A DNA stretch of 64,000 nucleotides from the NCBI RefSeq assembly GCF_003121295.1, contig NZ_PHNC01000035.1, positions 173,994 to 237,993 on the forward strand, given 5' to 3'. The first letter of the stretch is position 1. The number at the start of each line of letters is the position of its first letter. The position numbers and the translations under genes are program-made. Below, piece by piece: positions 47,691-57,552 of this stretch. The notes beneath the pieces were generated by a model, which saw only the letters and a list, made by a program, of their open reading frames with translations, was not told where the DNA came from and ran no database searches. The DNA is from Streptomyces orinoci (lineage in GTDB: Bacteria; Actinomycetota; Actinomycetes; Streptomycetales; Streptomycetaceae).

Positions 47691-48497
47691 TCAGCCGGCC
47701 ACCGGGTCGCCGCGGGTGTAACTGAGCCGCTGGACCTGCCCGCCGTCACCGACGTTCTTGATCTCCTTGCCATTGACAAAGAGCTGGACGGCGGGGGCGT
47801 TGCCCAGCACCAGGTCGATCCGTTTGCTGTCGGTGAAGGTCTTGGAGGTGCCGCGTTTGAGCACGCCCTCCTCCAGCGTCTTGCCGGTGTGGTCCTTGGC
47901 GGACATCCAGGTCTGGTCCTTGGCCACGGTGAGCTTGACGACGACCTTATTGGCCGGGACCGCGGCGATGGCGCTGTCCGAGGGTTCCGGCTTGGGCCGG
48001 GGCGGCTTGGCGGCATTGGGCTTGCCGGGGGCCTTGGAGGGGGTGGCCGAGGAGCCGGCCGCCACCGGGTCGTCCTGGCCGGAGGCTCCGCCGTTGAAGA
48101 GGGTGAAGCCGACGAAGCCGACCACCGCCACGATCGCGGCCACCATGGCGGCCGTCCAGTTGGGGCGCCGGGGCTCGGGGCGGATCCGCTCGGCCTCGAA
48201 GACCGGGGCCGCCTGGCTCGGCCTGGGGCGGCCGCCGCGGTCGGCGTCGTACTGCTCGATGAGCCCGGCGGGGTCCATGCCCACGGCCCGCGCCAGGGTG
48301 CGGATATGTCCTCGGGCGTAGACGTCCCCGCCGCAGCGGGAGAAGTCGTCCCGTTCGATCGCGTGCACGATGGGGATGCGTACGCGGGTGGTGGAACTGA
48401 CCTCATCCACCGTCAGGCCGGCATTGATCCGGGCTTGCTGAAGGACGCGGCCGATGGTGGGCCGTTCCTCTTCCTGGGGAGAGTTGCCGATGGACAC
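47691..48497 (-). CDS. RodZ-like membrane helix-turn-helix protein (DUF4115)
   Basis: The product is 268 residues from a GTG with AAAGG upstream. An N-terminal HTH_25 domain (IGRVLQQARINAGLTVDEVS; ARGHIRTLARAVGMDPAGLI) is followed by a linker, one TM helix (AAMVAAIVAVVGFVGFTLF), a Pro/Lys-rich stretch and a C-terminal beta domain (WMSAKDHTGKTLEEGVL; LFVNGKEI). This layout matches the bacterial cytoskeletal adaptor RodZ, although in Streptomyces the role is not established. It lies between ftsK and rimO. Confidence 0.85.
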   Translation of the reverse strand: MSIGNSPQEEERPTIGRVLQQARINAGLTVDEVSSTTRVRIPIVHAIERDDFSRCGGDVYARGHIRTLARAVGMDPAGLIEQYDADRGGRPRPSQAAPVFEAERIRPEPRRPNWTAAMVAAIVAVVGFVGFTLFNGGASGQDDPVAAGSSATPSKAPGKPNAAKPPRPKPEPSDSAIAAVPANKVVVKLTVAKDQTWMSAKDHTGKTLEEGVLKRGTSKTFTDSKRIDLVLGNAPAVQLFVNGKEIKNVGDGGQVQRLSYTRGDPVAG

Positions 48498-48655
48498 CTG
48501 GGCGCCTTTCGAGCGTGCAGCCACCTGCTGGAATATCAGTCTAGGGGGGATGCGAAAGCGTCCGGCAAGCGGGAAGCCGGACTTTGTACGCCATCGGAAG
48601 TCTCTGCCGTACCACCGCCACCGGGGATGCCGGCGCCCGCACCCCCGAAAGCCCG

Positions 48656-51361
48656 TCAGGAGCCGCCGTCCCCGCGGATCAGCGCGAGCACCCCGTCCAG
48701 TTCGTCCGGCTTGACGAGCACATCGCGGGCCTTGGAGCCCTCGCTCGGACCCACGATGTTGCGCGACTCCATCAGGTCCATGAGCCTGCCCGCTTTGGCG
48801 AAGCCCACGCGCAATTTGCGCTGGAGCATGGAGGTCGAGCCGAACTGGGTGGAAACCACCAGCTCGGCGGCCTGGCACAACAGATCGAGGTCGTCACCGA
48901 TGTCCTCGTCGATCTCCTTCTTCCGGGCGGAGCCGACCGTGACGCCCTCCCGGAAGACCGGCGCCATCTGCCGCTTGCAGTGCTCCACCACCGCGGCCAC
49001 CTCGGCCTCGGTGACAAAGGCGCCCTGCATCCGGGTCGGCTTGCCGGCGCCCATCGGCAGGAAGAGGCCGTCGCCCTTGCCGATCAGCTTCTCGGCGCCC
49101 GGCTGGTCCAGGATGACCCGGCTGTCGGCCAGCGAGGAGGTGGCGAAGGCCAGCCGGGAGGGCACATTGGCCTTGATCAGGCCGGTGACCACATCGACCG
49201 AGGGCCGCTGGGTGGCCAGCACCAGGTGGATGCCGGCGGCCCGGGCGAGCTGGGTGATACGGACGATGGAGTCCTCGACGTCGCGCGGGGCCACCATCAT
49301 CAGGTCCGCCAGCTCGTCCACGATCACCAACAGATAGGGGTACGGGGCCAGTTCGCGCCCGCTGCCCTCCGGAGGGCTCAGCTTTCCCTCGCGCACCGCC
49401 GCGTTGAAGTCGTCGATATGCCGGAAGCCATAGGCGGCCAGGTCGTCATAGCGCAGGTCCATCTCCCGCACCACCCATTGCAGCGCCTCGGCGGCCCGCT
49501 TGGGGTTGGTGATGATCGGCGTGATCAGGTGCGGAATGCCTTCATAGGCGTTGAGTTCGACGCGCTTGGGGTCGATCAGCACCATCCGGACATCCTCCGG
49601 GGTGGCGCGCACCATTACCGAGGTGATCAGGCAGTTGATGCAGGAGGACTTACCGGAACCGGTGGCTCCGGCGACCAGGATGTGCGGCATCTTGGTCAGA
49701 TTGGCCATCACATAGCCGCCCTCGACATCCTTGCCCAGCGCCACCAGCATCGGGTGCTCGTCCCCGGCCGCGTCCGCCAGGCGCAGCACATCGCCGAGAT
49801 TGACCATCTCCCGGTCGGTATTGGGGATTTCAATGCCCACGGCGGACTTGCCGGGAATGGGGCTGATGATCCGTACATCCGGACTGGCCACCGCATAGGC
49901 GATGTTCTTGGTGAGCGCGGTGATCCGCTCCACCTTCACCGCCGGGCCCAGCTCCACCTCATAGCGGGTGACCGTGGGGCCCCGGGTGAAGCCGGTGACC
50001 GCGGCGTCCACCTTGAACTCGGCGAAGACATTGGTCAGCGAGGCCACTATGGCGTCATTGGCGGCGCTGCGCGCCTTGCCCGGCCCGCCGCGCTCCAGCA
50101 GGTCCAGGGAGGGCAGGGCATAGGTGATGTCCCCGGCCAGCTGGAGCTGCTCGGCCCGGGCGGGCAGTCCCCCGGCCGGCTCGGGAGCGGGCTTGGTCAG
50201 ATCGGGGACATAGCCCGGCCGCTCCCCCGAGTCCTCGACGCCCGGGTCCCCGGCCGCCGGCTTGGCCCCGGCGGCGGAACGGGCGGCCCTGGCGCCGCGC
50301 CCGGACGGCATCCCGGCCGCCGGCTCCTCCGCCGAGATGCCGCTGCTCAGGCCCGCGACCAGCGGCGAGGGCTGCACCCCGTGCAGCACCGCCCCGTCCA
50401 GGTCGGCGGCCGCGGCGGCGGCCAGGTCCACCGGGTCCGGCTCTCCGGCCGCCCGGCGGGGGCGGCGGCGCCGGGCGAGCGCCTGCTCCTCGGCCTCCTC
50501 CGCGCCGTCCGGCTCACCGGCAGGCGCCCGGCGGCCGCGGCGGACGGGCGCCTCACGCCACTCGGCGGTGGGCTCCGCCCCGTACTCACCGGGGTACTCG
50601 CCCGGCTCCGGCTCGATCACCCCGAGCCTTATCCCCGCCTGCCGCAGCCGCCGGGGAATGGCGTTGACCGGGGTGGCGGTGACCACCAGCAGCCCGAAGA
50701 CGGTCAGCAGCACCAGCAGCGGCACCGCCAGCACCTCGCCGACCGTATAGACCAGCGGCTTGGCGGCGGCCCAGCCAATCAGACCGCCGGCGTTCTGCAG
50801 CGCCTGCGAGCCATCACCGCGCCCCGGCGAACCACAGGCCACATGCACCTGGCCGAGGATGCCGACGACCAGCGCGGAGAGCCCGATGACGATGCGTCCA
50901 TTGGCCTCCGGCCGCTCGGGATGGCGGAACAGCCGTACCGCGATCACCGCCAGCAGTATCGGCACCACCAGATCGAGCCGCCCGAACGCCCCGGTGACCA
51001 GCATCTTCACCAGATCGCCCACCGGCCCCTGGAGATTGGACCAGGTACCGGCCGCGGTGATCAGGGCCAGGCCCAGCAGCAGCAGCGCCAGCCCGTCCTT
51101 GCGGTGCGCCGGGTCCAGGCGCTGGGCGCCGCGCCCCACGCCCCGGAAGGCGGCGCCCACTCCCCTGGCCACCCCGCGCCCGACCCGGCGGGCGCCGCCG
51201 GCCGGCGGGCGCTTGGCCGGCGCCTTGGCGGCGGGCTTTCTGGCGGGTGCCTTCTTGGCGGGCCGGGCGGCCGTCTTCTTGGCGGCGGGGGCGCGTCCGG
51301 CGCGCTGCTTGGAGTTGCCCGCCGTGCTCTGGGAACCCTTGCCGGACGTACGTGAGGCCAT
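48656..51361 (-). CDS. ftsK: FtsK/SpoIIIE-family DNA translocase
   Basis: The product is 901 residues. A basic Ala/Lys/Pro-rich N-terminus is followed by about four TM helices (residues about 75-240), a variable linker, and the motor domain, with Walker A VAGATGSGKSSCINCLI near residue 565 and Walker B YPYLLVIVDELADLMM. The C-terminal gamma winged-helix (QRKLRVGFAKAGRLMDLMES) reads polar DNA sequences. It pumps chromosomal DNA through closing sporulation septa. Confidence 0.96.
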   Translation of the reverse strand: MASRTSGKGSQSTAGNSKQRAGRAPAAKKTAARPAKKAPARKPAAKAPAKRPPAGGARRVGRGVARGVGAAFRGVGRGAQRLDPAHRKDGLALLLLGLALITAAGTWSNLQGPVGDLVKMLVTGAFGRLDLVVPILLAVIAVRLFRHPERPEANGRIVIGLSALVVGILGQVHVACGSPGRGDGSQALQNAGGLIGWAAAKPLVYTVGEVLAVPLLVLLTVFGLLVVTATPVNAIPRRLRQAGIRLGVIEPEPGEYPGEYGAEPTAEWREAPVRRGRRAPAGEPDGAEEAEEQALARRRRPRRAAGEPDPVDLAAAAAADLDGAVLHGVQPSPLVAGLSSGISAEEPAAGMPSGRGARAARSAAGAKPAAGDPGVEDSGERPGYVPDLTKPAPEPAGGLPARAEQLQLAGDITYALPSLDLLERGGPGKARSAANDAIVASLTNVFAEFKVDAAVTGFTRGPTVTRYEVELGPAVKVERITALTKNIAYAVASPDVRIISPIPGKSAVGIEIPNTDREMVNLGDVLRLADAAGDEHPMLVALGKDVEGGYVMANLTKMPHILVAGATGSGKSSCINCLITSVMVRATPEDVRMVLIDPKRVELNAYEGIPHLITPIITNPKRAAEALQWVVREMDLRYDDLAAYGFRHIDDFNAAVREGKLSPPEGSGRELAPYPYLLVIVDELADLMMVAPRDVEDSIVRITQLARAAGIHLVLATQRPSVDVVTGLIKANVPSRLAFATSSLADSRVILDQPGAEKLIGKGDGLFLPMGAGKPTRMQGAFVTEAEVAAVVEHCKRQMAPVFREGVTVGSARKKEIDEDIGDDLDLLCQAAELVVSTQFGSTSMLQRKLRVGFAKAGRLMDLMESRNIVGPSEGSKARDVLVKPDELDGVLALIRGDGGS

Positions 51362-51499
51362 GGTGCCGAGGTTACCGTTGACGACGAGTGGTTACACCCG
51401 CGCCCACGCGTTCACCCATTCGTGTCGGCCCTTGCTGGTCATGCGGGTGACGCCACGTCAAACGGGTGAAGCCACCAGGGGCCGACGCGGCGTCAGGTC
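51362..51499. other. Gene-free gap between ftsK and the osaB remnant
   Basis: This contains the ftsK upstream region on the minus strand. Together with the 51617-51720 stretch (also without a gene) it makes the non-coding part of the ftsK-osaA gap. No hairpin or known site was recognised in it. Confidence 0.5.
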
Positions 51500-51616
51500 T
51501 CAGCTCTGCGAGGGCACCGGCGGCGCGCTGCTGCCCGTACCCGGCTCCAGGGCGTCCAGCGCCCGCCGCAGGCCGTTGAGCTTGCGCTCCAGATGGGCCG
51601 CGGTGGCCACCACACC
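51500..51616 (-). pseudogene. osaB: C-terminal remnant of a response regulator, probably osaB
   Basis: A 39-codon minus-strand frame reads TAAHLERKLNGLRRALDALE then PGTGSSAPPVPSQS and stops. It is preceded directly by an in-frame TGA and has no start with a ribosome-binding site. The sequence resembles, from memory, the coiled-coil C-terminal end of the OsaB response regulator, which accompanies the OsaA kinase in S. coelicolor. The receiver domain and most of the gene would be missing. The fragment itself is certain; its identity is an inference. Confidence 0.5.
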
Positions 51617-51720
51617 CTGTCACCACGATGTCACTGCGCACATAGCGGAAACGTGGCAGCGGAGCGGAAAGTTCCCGGAATGCGGGGGTCGCACACCTCC
51701 TCGGACACGGTCTGTCAGCG

Positions 51721-51749
51721 GACAGTCGGAGGCCGCCCCTCCGACTGTC
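51721..51749 (-). terminator. Terminator hairpin at the 3' end of osaA
   Basis: GACAGTCGGAGG at 51721-51732 pairs perfectly with CCTCCGACTGTC at 51738-51749. The right arm overlaps the osaA stop codon. Confidence 0.8.
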
Positions 51750-54700
51750 ACTCAGCGCGCATCCACTGCTCCATCACCGACAACAGATGATCCGTATCGA
51801 CCGGCTTGGTGACATAGTCGGAAGCCCCGGCGTCGATGCTCTTCTCCCGGTCGCCCTTCATCGCCTTGGCGGTCAGCGCGATGATGGGCAGGTCGGCGAA
51901 CTGCGGCATCCTGCGGATCGCCGCCGTGGTCGCATAGCCGTCCATCTCCGGCATCATGATGTCCATCAGCACCACCACCACATCGTCGTGCTGCTCCAGG
52001 ACCTCGATGCCCTCCCGGCCGTTCTCCGCGTAGAGCACGGTGAGCCCGTGCTGCTCCAGCACGCTGGTGAGGGCGAACACATTGCGGATGTCGTCATCGA
52101 CGATCAGCACCTTCTCGCCGTGGAATTCCCGGCCCGCCGGCCGGGGCGCCGGCTCGGCCTGGGGCGCCGGAAGCTGCTCCGGTACGGCCGGGGCCTCGGC
52201 GGGCACCGTGTCCCCCTCCGCCGCCGGCCGACTGCTGCCCTGGGCGGCCCGCCGGCGGCGCAGGAACAGACCCGCGGCACCGCTGGGGAAGGCACCCGGA
52301 CCACCGGCCGCCTCCGTCCCGGAAGCCTCCTGGCCCTCCTCGCCGTCCTGCCCGCCGGGCAGCAGCTGGCCCAGCCCCTCGGCGGTCAACTCCCCGGCGT
52401 TCAGCGGCAGATAGAGGGTGAAGGTGGAGCCCCGGCCGGGCTCGCTGGCGGCATGGATCTCACCGCCCAGCAGCCGGGCGATCTCCCGGCTGATCGACAG
52501 CCCCAGGCCGGTGCCGCCGTACTTGCGGCTGGTCGTCCCGTCCGCCTGCTTGAACGCCTCGAAGATCACCCGCATCTTGCTGGCCGCGATGCCGATCCCG
52601 GTGTCGGTCACCGAGAAGGCGATCAGATCGCCGTCCGGCTCACGCAACGCCCCGGCCTCCAGCAGCTGTTCACGGATGGAGTCCGGAACGTCCGTACCGG
52701 CCGGGCGGATCACCAGCTCCACCGCGCCGCTGTCGGTGAACTTCACCGCGTTGGACAGCAGATTGCGCAGCACCTGCAACAGCCGCTGCTCATCGGTGTG
52801 CAGGGTGGCCGGGAGCTCGGGCGAGACCCGTACCGAGAAGTCCAGCCCCTTCTCCGCGGTCAGCGGCCGGAAGGTGGCCTCCACATAGTCCACCAGCTGC
52901 ACCAGGGCGATCCTGGACGGACTGACGTCCATCTTGCCCGCCTCCACCTTGGACAGGTCGAGGATGTCGTTGATCAGCTGGAGCAGATCCGAGCCCGCGC
53001 CATGGATGGTCTCGGCGAACTCCACCTGCTTGGGGGAGAGATTGCCCTCGGCGTTGTCGGCCAGCAACTTGGCCAGGATCAGCAGCGAGTTGAGCGGGGT
53101 GCGCAGCTCGTGCGACATATTGGCCAGGAACTCCGACTTGTAGCGCATGGAGACGGCGAGCTGTTCGGCCCGTTCCTCCAGCACCTGCCGGGCCTCCTCG
53201 ATCTCGGTGTTCTTCACCTCGATGTCCCGGTTCTGCCGCGCCAGGCGCTCGGACTTCTCCTCCAGCTCGGCGTTGGACAGCTCCAGCGCCTTCTGCCGGT
53301 TCTCCAGCTCCGCGGAGCGCTCGCGCAGCTGCTCGGTCAGCTCCTGCGACTGCTTGAGCAGCACCTCGGTCTTGGTGTTGACGCTGATGGTGTTGACGCT
53401 GGTGCCGATCATCTCGGCGATCTGGCTGAGGAAGTCCTTCTGGATCTGGGTGAAGCGCTGGAAGGAGGCCAGCTCGATCACGCCCAGCACCTGGCCCTCG
53501 AACAGCACCGGCAGCACGATCACATGGGCGGGCGGGGCATCGCCCAGCCCGGAAGCGATCTTGAGGTAGCCCGGCGGCACATTCTCCACCAGGATGGTGC
53601 GCTTCTCCTTGGCCGCCGTGCCGATCAGCGCCTCGCCGGGCCGGAAGGAGGTGGGCATGGAGCCCATGGAGTAGCCGTAACTGCCCAGCATCCGCAGCTC
53701 GTAGTCGTCCTCGCCGCCATCGGCCTCCCCCACCGGCATGGCCAGGAAGAAGGCCCCGTGCTGTGCGGAGACCACCGGGGTCAGCTCGCTCATGATCAGC
53801 TGGGCCACGTCCTCCAGATCGCGGCGGCCCTGCATCAGACCCGAGATCCGGGCGAGGTTGCCCTTGAGCCAGTCCTGTTCCTTGTTGGCGAGGGTGGTCT
53901 CCCGGAGGTTGGCGATCATCGTGTTGATGTTGTCCTGGAGTTCCAGGATCTCGCCGGCCGCCGCCACATCGATCCGCAGATTGAGATCGCCGCGGGTCAC
54001 CGCGGTGGCCACCTCGGCGATGGCCCGCACCTGACGGGTGAGGTTTCCGGCCATCTCATTGACGGACTCGGTGAGATCCCGCCAGACACCGGCCACATCG
54101 CGCACCCGCGCCTGGCCGCCCAGCTGCCCCTCGGTGCCCACCTCGCGGGCCACCCTGGTCACCTGGTCTGCGAACGAGGAGAGCTGATCGACCATGGTGT
54201 TGATGGTGGTCTTCAGCTGGAGGATCTCGCCCCGCGCATCGATGTCGATCTTCTTGGTGAGATCGCCCTGGGCGATGGCGGTGGTCACCATGGCGATATT
54301 GCGGACCTGGCCGGTGAGGTTGGAGGCCATGGAGTTCACCGATTCGGTGAGGTCCTTCCAGGTCCCGCTGACGCCCGGGACGCGGGCCTGGCCGCCCAGG
54401 ATGCCGTCGGTGCCGACCTCCCGGGCCACCCGGGTCACCTCGTCCGCGAAGGACGACAGGGTGGTCACCATGGTGTTGACGGTGTCGGCGAGCTGGGCGA
54501 CCTCGCCGCGCGCCTCCACGGTGACCTTCTTGGTCAGATCGCCGTTGGCCACCGCCGCCGCGACCTGCGAGATGTTACGGACCTGCGAAGTCAGGTTGTT
54601 GGCCATCAGGTTGACGTTGTCGCTGAGGTCCTTCCAGATGCCGGTGACATCACGCACCCGCGCCTGGCCGCCCAACTGGCCCTCGGTACCGACCTCGCGG

Positions 54701-57189
54701 GCCACCCTGGTCACCTGCTCGGCGAAGTCCGAGAGCTGGTCCACCATGGTGTTCACGGTGGTGACCAGTTCCAGGATCTCGCCCTTGGCATCGACCGTGA
54801 TCTTCTTGGAGAGGTCGCCCTTGGCGACCGCCGTGGTCACCTCGGCGATATTGCGCACCTGCGAAGTCAGGTTGTTCGCCATGAAGTTGACGGACTGGGT
54901 GAGGTCCTTCCAGGTGCCGGAGACGCCCTGCACCTCGGCCTGGCCGCCCAGGATGCCCTCGGTGCCCACCTCCCGGGCCACCCGGGTCACCTGGTCCGCG
55001 AAGGCGGAGAGCTGGTCCACCATGGTGTTCAGGGTGTTCTTCAGCTCCAGGATCTCGCCCCGGGCGTCCACATCGATCTTCTGCGACAGATCACCGCGCG
55101 CCACCGCCGTGGCGACCTGGGCGATATTGCGGACCTGGGTGGTGAGATTACCCGCCATCCCATTGACCGAGTCGGTCAGATCGCGCCAGACACCGGCCAC
55201 CCCGGGCACCTGGGCCTGACCGCCGAGCCGCCCTTCGGTGCCCACCTCCCGGGCCACCCTGGTCACCTGCTCGGCGAAGGCGGAGAGCTGATCCACCATG
55301 GTGTTGATGGTGTTCTTCAGCTCCAGGATCTCGCCCCGGGCATCGACGTCGATCTTCTGCGACAGATCACCGCGCGCCACCGCCGTGGTCACCTGGGCAA
55401 TCTGCCGCACCTGCGAAGTGAGGTTCCCGGCCATGAAGTTGACCGAGTCGGTCAGCTCCTTCCAGGTGCCGCTGACTCCGGGCACCCGGGCCTGGCCGCC
55501 CAGCCGTCCCTCGGTACCCACGTCCCGGGCCATCCGGGTCACCTGGTCGGCGAAGGAGGACAGCTGGTCCACCATCGTATTGACGGTGTTCTTCAACTGG
55601 AGCATCTCACCGGAGACTTCGACGGTGACCTTCTGCCCCAGATCGCCATTGGCCACCGCCGTGGTCACCTGGGCGATATTGCGCACCTGGCCGGTGAGAT
55701 TGCGGAAAGCCGTGTTCACCGAATCGGTCAGGTCCTTCCAGGTCCCCGCCGCACCCGGCACCTGCGCCTGACCGCCCAGCTCGCCCTCGACCCCGATCTC
55801 CCGGGCCACCCGGGTCACTTCGCCGCTGAACGACTGGAGCTGGTCCACCATGGAATTCACGGTGTTCTTCAACTCCAGCATTTCGCCGGACACATCGACG
55901 GTGACCTTCTGCCCCAGATCACCATTGGCCACCGCCGTCGTCACCTGGGCGATGTCCCGCACCTGGCCGGTGAGATTACGGAACGCCGTGTTCACCGAAT
56001 CGGTCAGGTCCTTCCAGGTCCCCGCCGCACCCGGCACCTGCGCCTGACCGCCCAGCAGGCCCTGGAAGCCGACCTCGCTGGCCACCCGCGTCACCTCGTC
56101 GGCGAAGGTACGCAGCGTCTCGGTCATCTGGTTGATGGTCTCGGCCAGCTGCGCCACCTCACCGCGGGCGCTCACCGTGACCTTCTGCGACAGATCGCCG
56201 TTGGCGACCGCGGTGGTCACCTGGGCGATGCCGCGCACCTGCGCGGTGAGGTTGCCGGCCATCAGATTGACCGAGTCGGTCAGGTCCTTCCAGACCCCGG
56301 CCACCCCCGGCACCTGCGCCTGGCCGCCCAGCTCGCCCTCGGTGCCCACCTCCCGGGCCACCCGGGTCACCTCGGAGGCAAAGGAGGACAGCTGGTCCAC
56401 CATGGTGTTGACGGTGTTCTTCAGCTCCAGCATCTCCCCGGCCACATGGACCGTGACCTTCCGGGAGAGATCACCCTTGGCCACCGCCGTGGTCACCAGG
56501 GCGATATCCCGCACCTGGGCGGTCAGCCGGGAGGCCATGGTGTTGACCGAGTCGGTCAGGTCCTTCCAGGAGCCCGACATCCCGCGCACCCGCGCCTGCC
56601 CGCCGAGCTTGCCCTCGGTGCCCACCTCGCTGGCCACCCGGGTCACCTCGTCGGTGAACGCCGAGAGCTGGTCCACCAGCCCGTTGACGGTCCGCCCGAC
56701 CTTGAGGAACTCGCCGCGCAGCGGGTGCGCCGCCCCGTCCGCGCCCTGGGCCCGCAGATCCATCCGCTGTTCCAGGTCGCCCTCGGCCACCGCCGACAGC
56801 ACCCGGCCCACCTCGGAGACCGGCCGCACCAGATCGTCCACCAGGGCGTTGGCCGCCTCCACCGCGCTGGACCAGGCGCCCTCACAGGCCCCCACCTCCA
56901 GCCGCTCGGTGAGCTTGCCCTCCCGGCCGACCACCCGCCGTACCCGGGCCAGCTCCCCGGTGAGCTGGAGATTGCGGTCGGCGACCTCATTGAAGACGGC
57001 GGCGATCTCGGAGAGCACCCCGTCTCCGGAGACCGTCAGCCGCTTGCGGAAATTGCCGTCCCGCATGGCTTCCAGCGCCGACAGCAGCCGGTGCAGGACG
57101 GCGGTGTCCACCTCCGTCGTGCCATTGGGCCGGGACCGTCCGCCCTTGGCGCGCGTGCTTACGCTCCGCGCCGCTCCGCCAGACTCCAC
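51748..57189 (-). CDS. osaA: Giant HAMP-repeat hybrid sensor histidine kinase
   Basis: The product is 1813 residues from a GTG with GGGAGGG upstream. There is no signal peptide or TM helix, so it is cytosolic. About two divergent HAMP units (residues 20-185) precede ten near-identical HAMP units of 92 residues each (about 185-1105), each with an LGGQAxVxGxxGxWKDLTDSVN signature. A GAF domain follows (about 1120-1270), then a coiled coil, a HisKA box (NMSHELRTPLNSLLILAKLL, His near 1360), a HATPase (TGIGIAASKM; GGTGLGLSISREIARLLGG) and a receiver domain (VLIVDDDIRNVFALTSVLE; LMDIMMPEMDGYA). It matches OsaA, which acts in osmoadaptation and development in S. coelicolor. Confidence 0.92.
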   Translation of the reverse strand: MESGGAARSVSTRAKGGRSRPNGTTEVDTAVLHRLLSALEAMRDGNFRKRLTVSGDGVLSEIAAVFNEVADRNLQLTGELARVRRVVGREGKLTERLEVGACEGAWSSAVEAANALVDDLVRPVSEVGRVLSAVAEGDLEQRMDLRAQGADGAAHPLRGEFLKVGRTVNGLVDQLSAFTDEVTRVASEVGTEGKLGGQARVRGMSGSWKDLTDSVNTMASRLTAQVRDIALVTTAVAKGDLSRKVTVHVAGEMLELKNTVNTMVDQLSSFASEVTRVAREVGTEGELGGQAQVPGVAGVWKDLTDSVNLMAGNLTAQVRGIAQVTTAVANGDLSQKVTVSARGEVAQLAETINQMTETLRTFADEVTRVASEVGFQGLLGGQAQVPGAAGTWKDLTDSVNTAFRNLTGQVRDIAQVTTAVANGDLGQKVTVDVSGEMLELKNTVNSMVDQLQSFSGEVTRVAREIGVEGELGGQAQVPGAAGTWKDLTDSVNTAFRNLTGQVRNIAQVTTAVANGDLGQKVTVEVSGEMLQLKNTVNTMVDQLSSFADQVTRMARDVGTEGRLGGQARVPGVSGTWKELTDSVNFMAGNLTSQVRQIAQVTTAVARGDLSQKIDVDARGEILELKNTINTMVDQLSAFAEQVTRVAREVGTEGRLGGQAQVPGVAGVWRDLTDSVNGMAGNLTTQVRNIAQVATAVARGDLSQKIDVDARGEILELKNTLNTMVDQLSAFADQVTRVAREVGTEGILGGQAEVQGVSGTWKDLTQSVNFMANNLTSQVRNIAEVTTAVAKGDLSKKITVDAKGEILELVTTVNTMVDQLSDFAEQVTRVAREVGTEGQLGGQARVRDVTGIWKDLSDNVNLMANNLTSQVRNISQVAAAVANGDLTKKVTVEARGEVAQLADTVNTMVTTLSSFADEVTRVAREVGTDGILGGQARVPGVSGTWKDLTESVNSMASNLTGQVRNIAMVTTAIAQGDLTKKIDIDARGEILQLKTTINTMVDQLSSFADQVTRVAREVGTEGQLGGQARVRDVAGVWRDLTESVNEMAGNLTRQVRAIAEVATAVTRGDLNLRIDVAAAGEILELQDNINTMIANLRETTLANKEQDWLKGNLARISGLMQGRRDLEDVAQLIMSELTPVVSAQHGAFFLAMPVGEADGGEDDYELRMLGSYGYSMGSMPTSFRPGEALIGTAAKEKRTILVENVPPGYLKIASGLGDAPPAHVIVLPVLFEGQVLGVIELASFQRFTQIQKDFLSQIAEMIGTSVNTISVNTKTEVLLKQSQELTEQLRERSAELENRQKALELSNAELEEKSERLARQNRDIEVKNTEIEEARQVLEERAEQLAVSMRYKSEFLANMSHELRTPLNSLLILAKLLADNAEGNLSPKQVEFAETIHGAGSDLLQLINDILDLSKVEAGKMDVSPSRIALVQLVDYVEATFRPLTAEKGLDFSVRVSPELPATLHTDEQRLLQVLRNLLSNAVKFTDSGAVELVIRPAGTDVPDSIREQLLEAGALREPDGDLIAFSVTDTGIGIAASKMRVIFEAFKQADGTTSRKYGGTGLGLSISREIARLLGGEIHAASEPGRGSTFTLYLPLNAGELTAEGLGQLLPGGQDGEEGQEASGTEAAGGPGAFPSGAAGLFLRRRRAAQGSSRPAAEGDTVPAEAPAVPEQLPAPQAEPAPRPAGREFHGEKVLIVDDDIRNVFALTSVLEQHGLTVLYAENGREGIEVLEQHDDVVVVLMDIMMPEMDGYATTAAIRRMPQFADLPIIALTAKAMKGDREKSIDAGASDYVTKPVDTDHLLSVMEQWMRAE
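53880..56640 (-). repeat. Tandem 276-base repeats encoding ten HAMP units of OsaA
   Basis: Ten units with a period of 276 bases (92 codons). Adjacent units share long identical runs; for example the stretch around 55725-55780 recurs at 56001-56056. The period preserves frame, so unit gain or loss by recombination would not disrupt the protein. Confidence 0.85.
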
Positions 57190-57552
57190 CGTCGGTCCCT
57201 CCCGCAGGGTCGCTGATCCTCGCCGGGTTTCGTTTCCAGCCTGCCCAGTGTTTCACCGGCCCACCGGGGCGGCTGCCCGTCAGAGGGTAACGAGACGGCA
57301 CGGCCCCCATTGAAGCCGGACCGCAACGCCGGGCAACCGCCGCCCGCCGACGGGCCGCACAGCCTACGACGCCTCGCATGCCACGGCAGCATCGCACCAT
57401 GACAAAGGAAAGCGTGTGCGAGATGTGGTCCCCGTCATTCACTCCCGGATTAACCGGCTCTGTTCCCCACCGCCCCGGGCAACGGTTTAGCCTGGCGGAC
57501 GAATCGATGTCTTGGAATCGGGCACAGGACTCGGGGGAGCGATGAGAGGCCA
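57190..57552. other. Divergent promoter region between osaA and the SpoIIE-type phosphatase
   Basis: This 363-base gap separates two divergent signalling genes and should hold both promoters. It contains the osaA ribosome-binding site near its left end and GGGGGAG before the phosphatase gene near its right end. A short ATG frame (8 codons, from 57542) overlaps the phosphatase start. No operator or consensus promoter was recognised with confidence. Confidence 0.5.

Noticed and set aside
53880..56640. Regular direct repeats that might suggest a CRISPR array
   Set aside because: The period is 276 bases, the repeats are coding HAMP units without short identical repeats and unique spacers, and no cas gene is present.
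51787..57216. A plus-strand frame of about 1800 codons opposite osaA
   Set aside because: It is the mirror of the GC-biased osaA codons, contains only low-complexity Leu/Gly/His/Asp-rich repeats and has no domain; all recognisable domains read on the minus strand.
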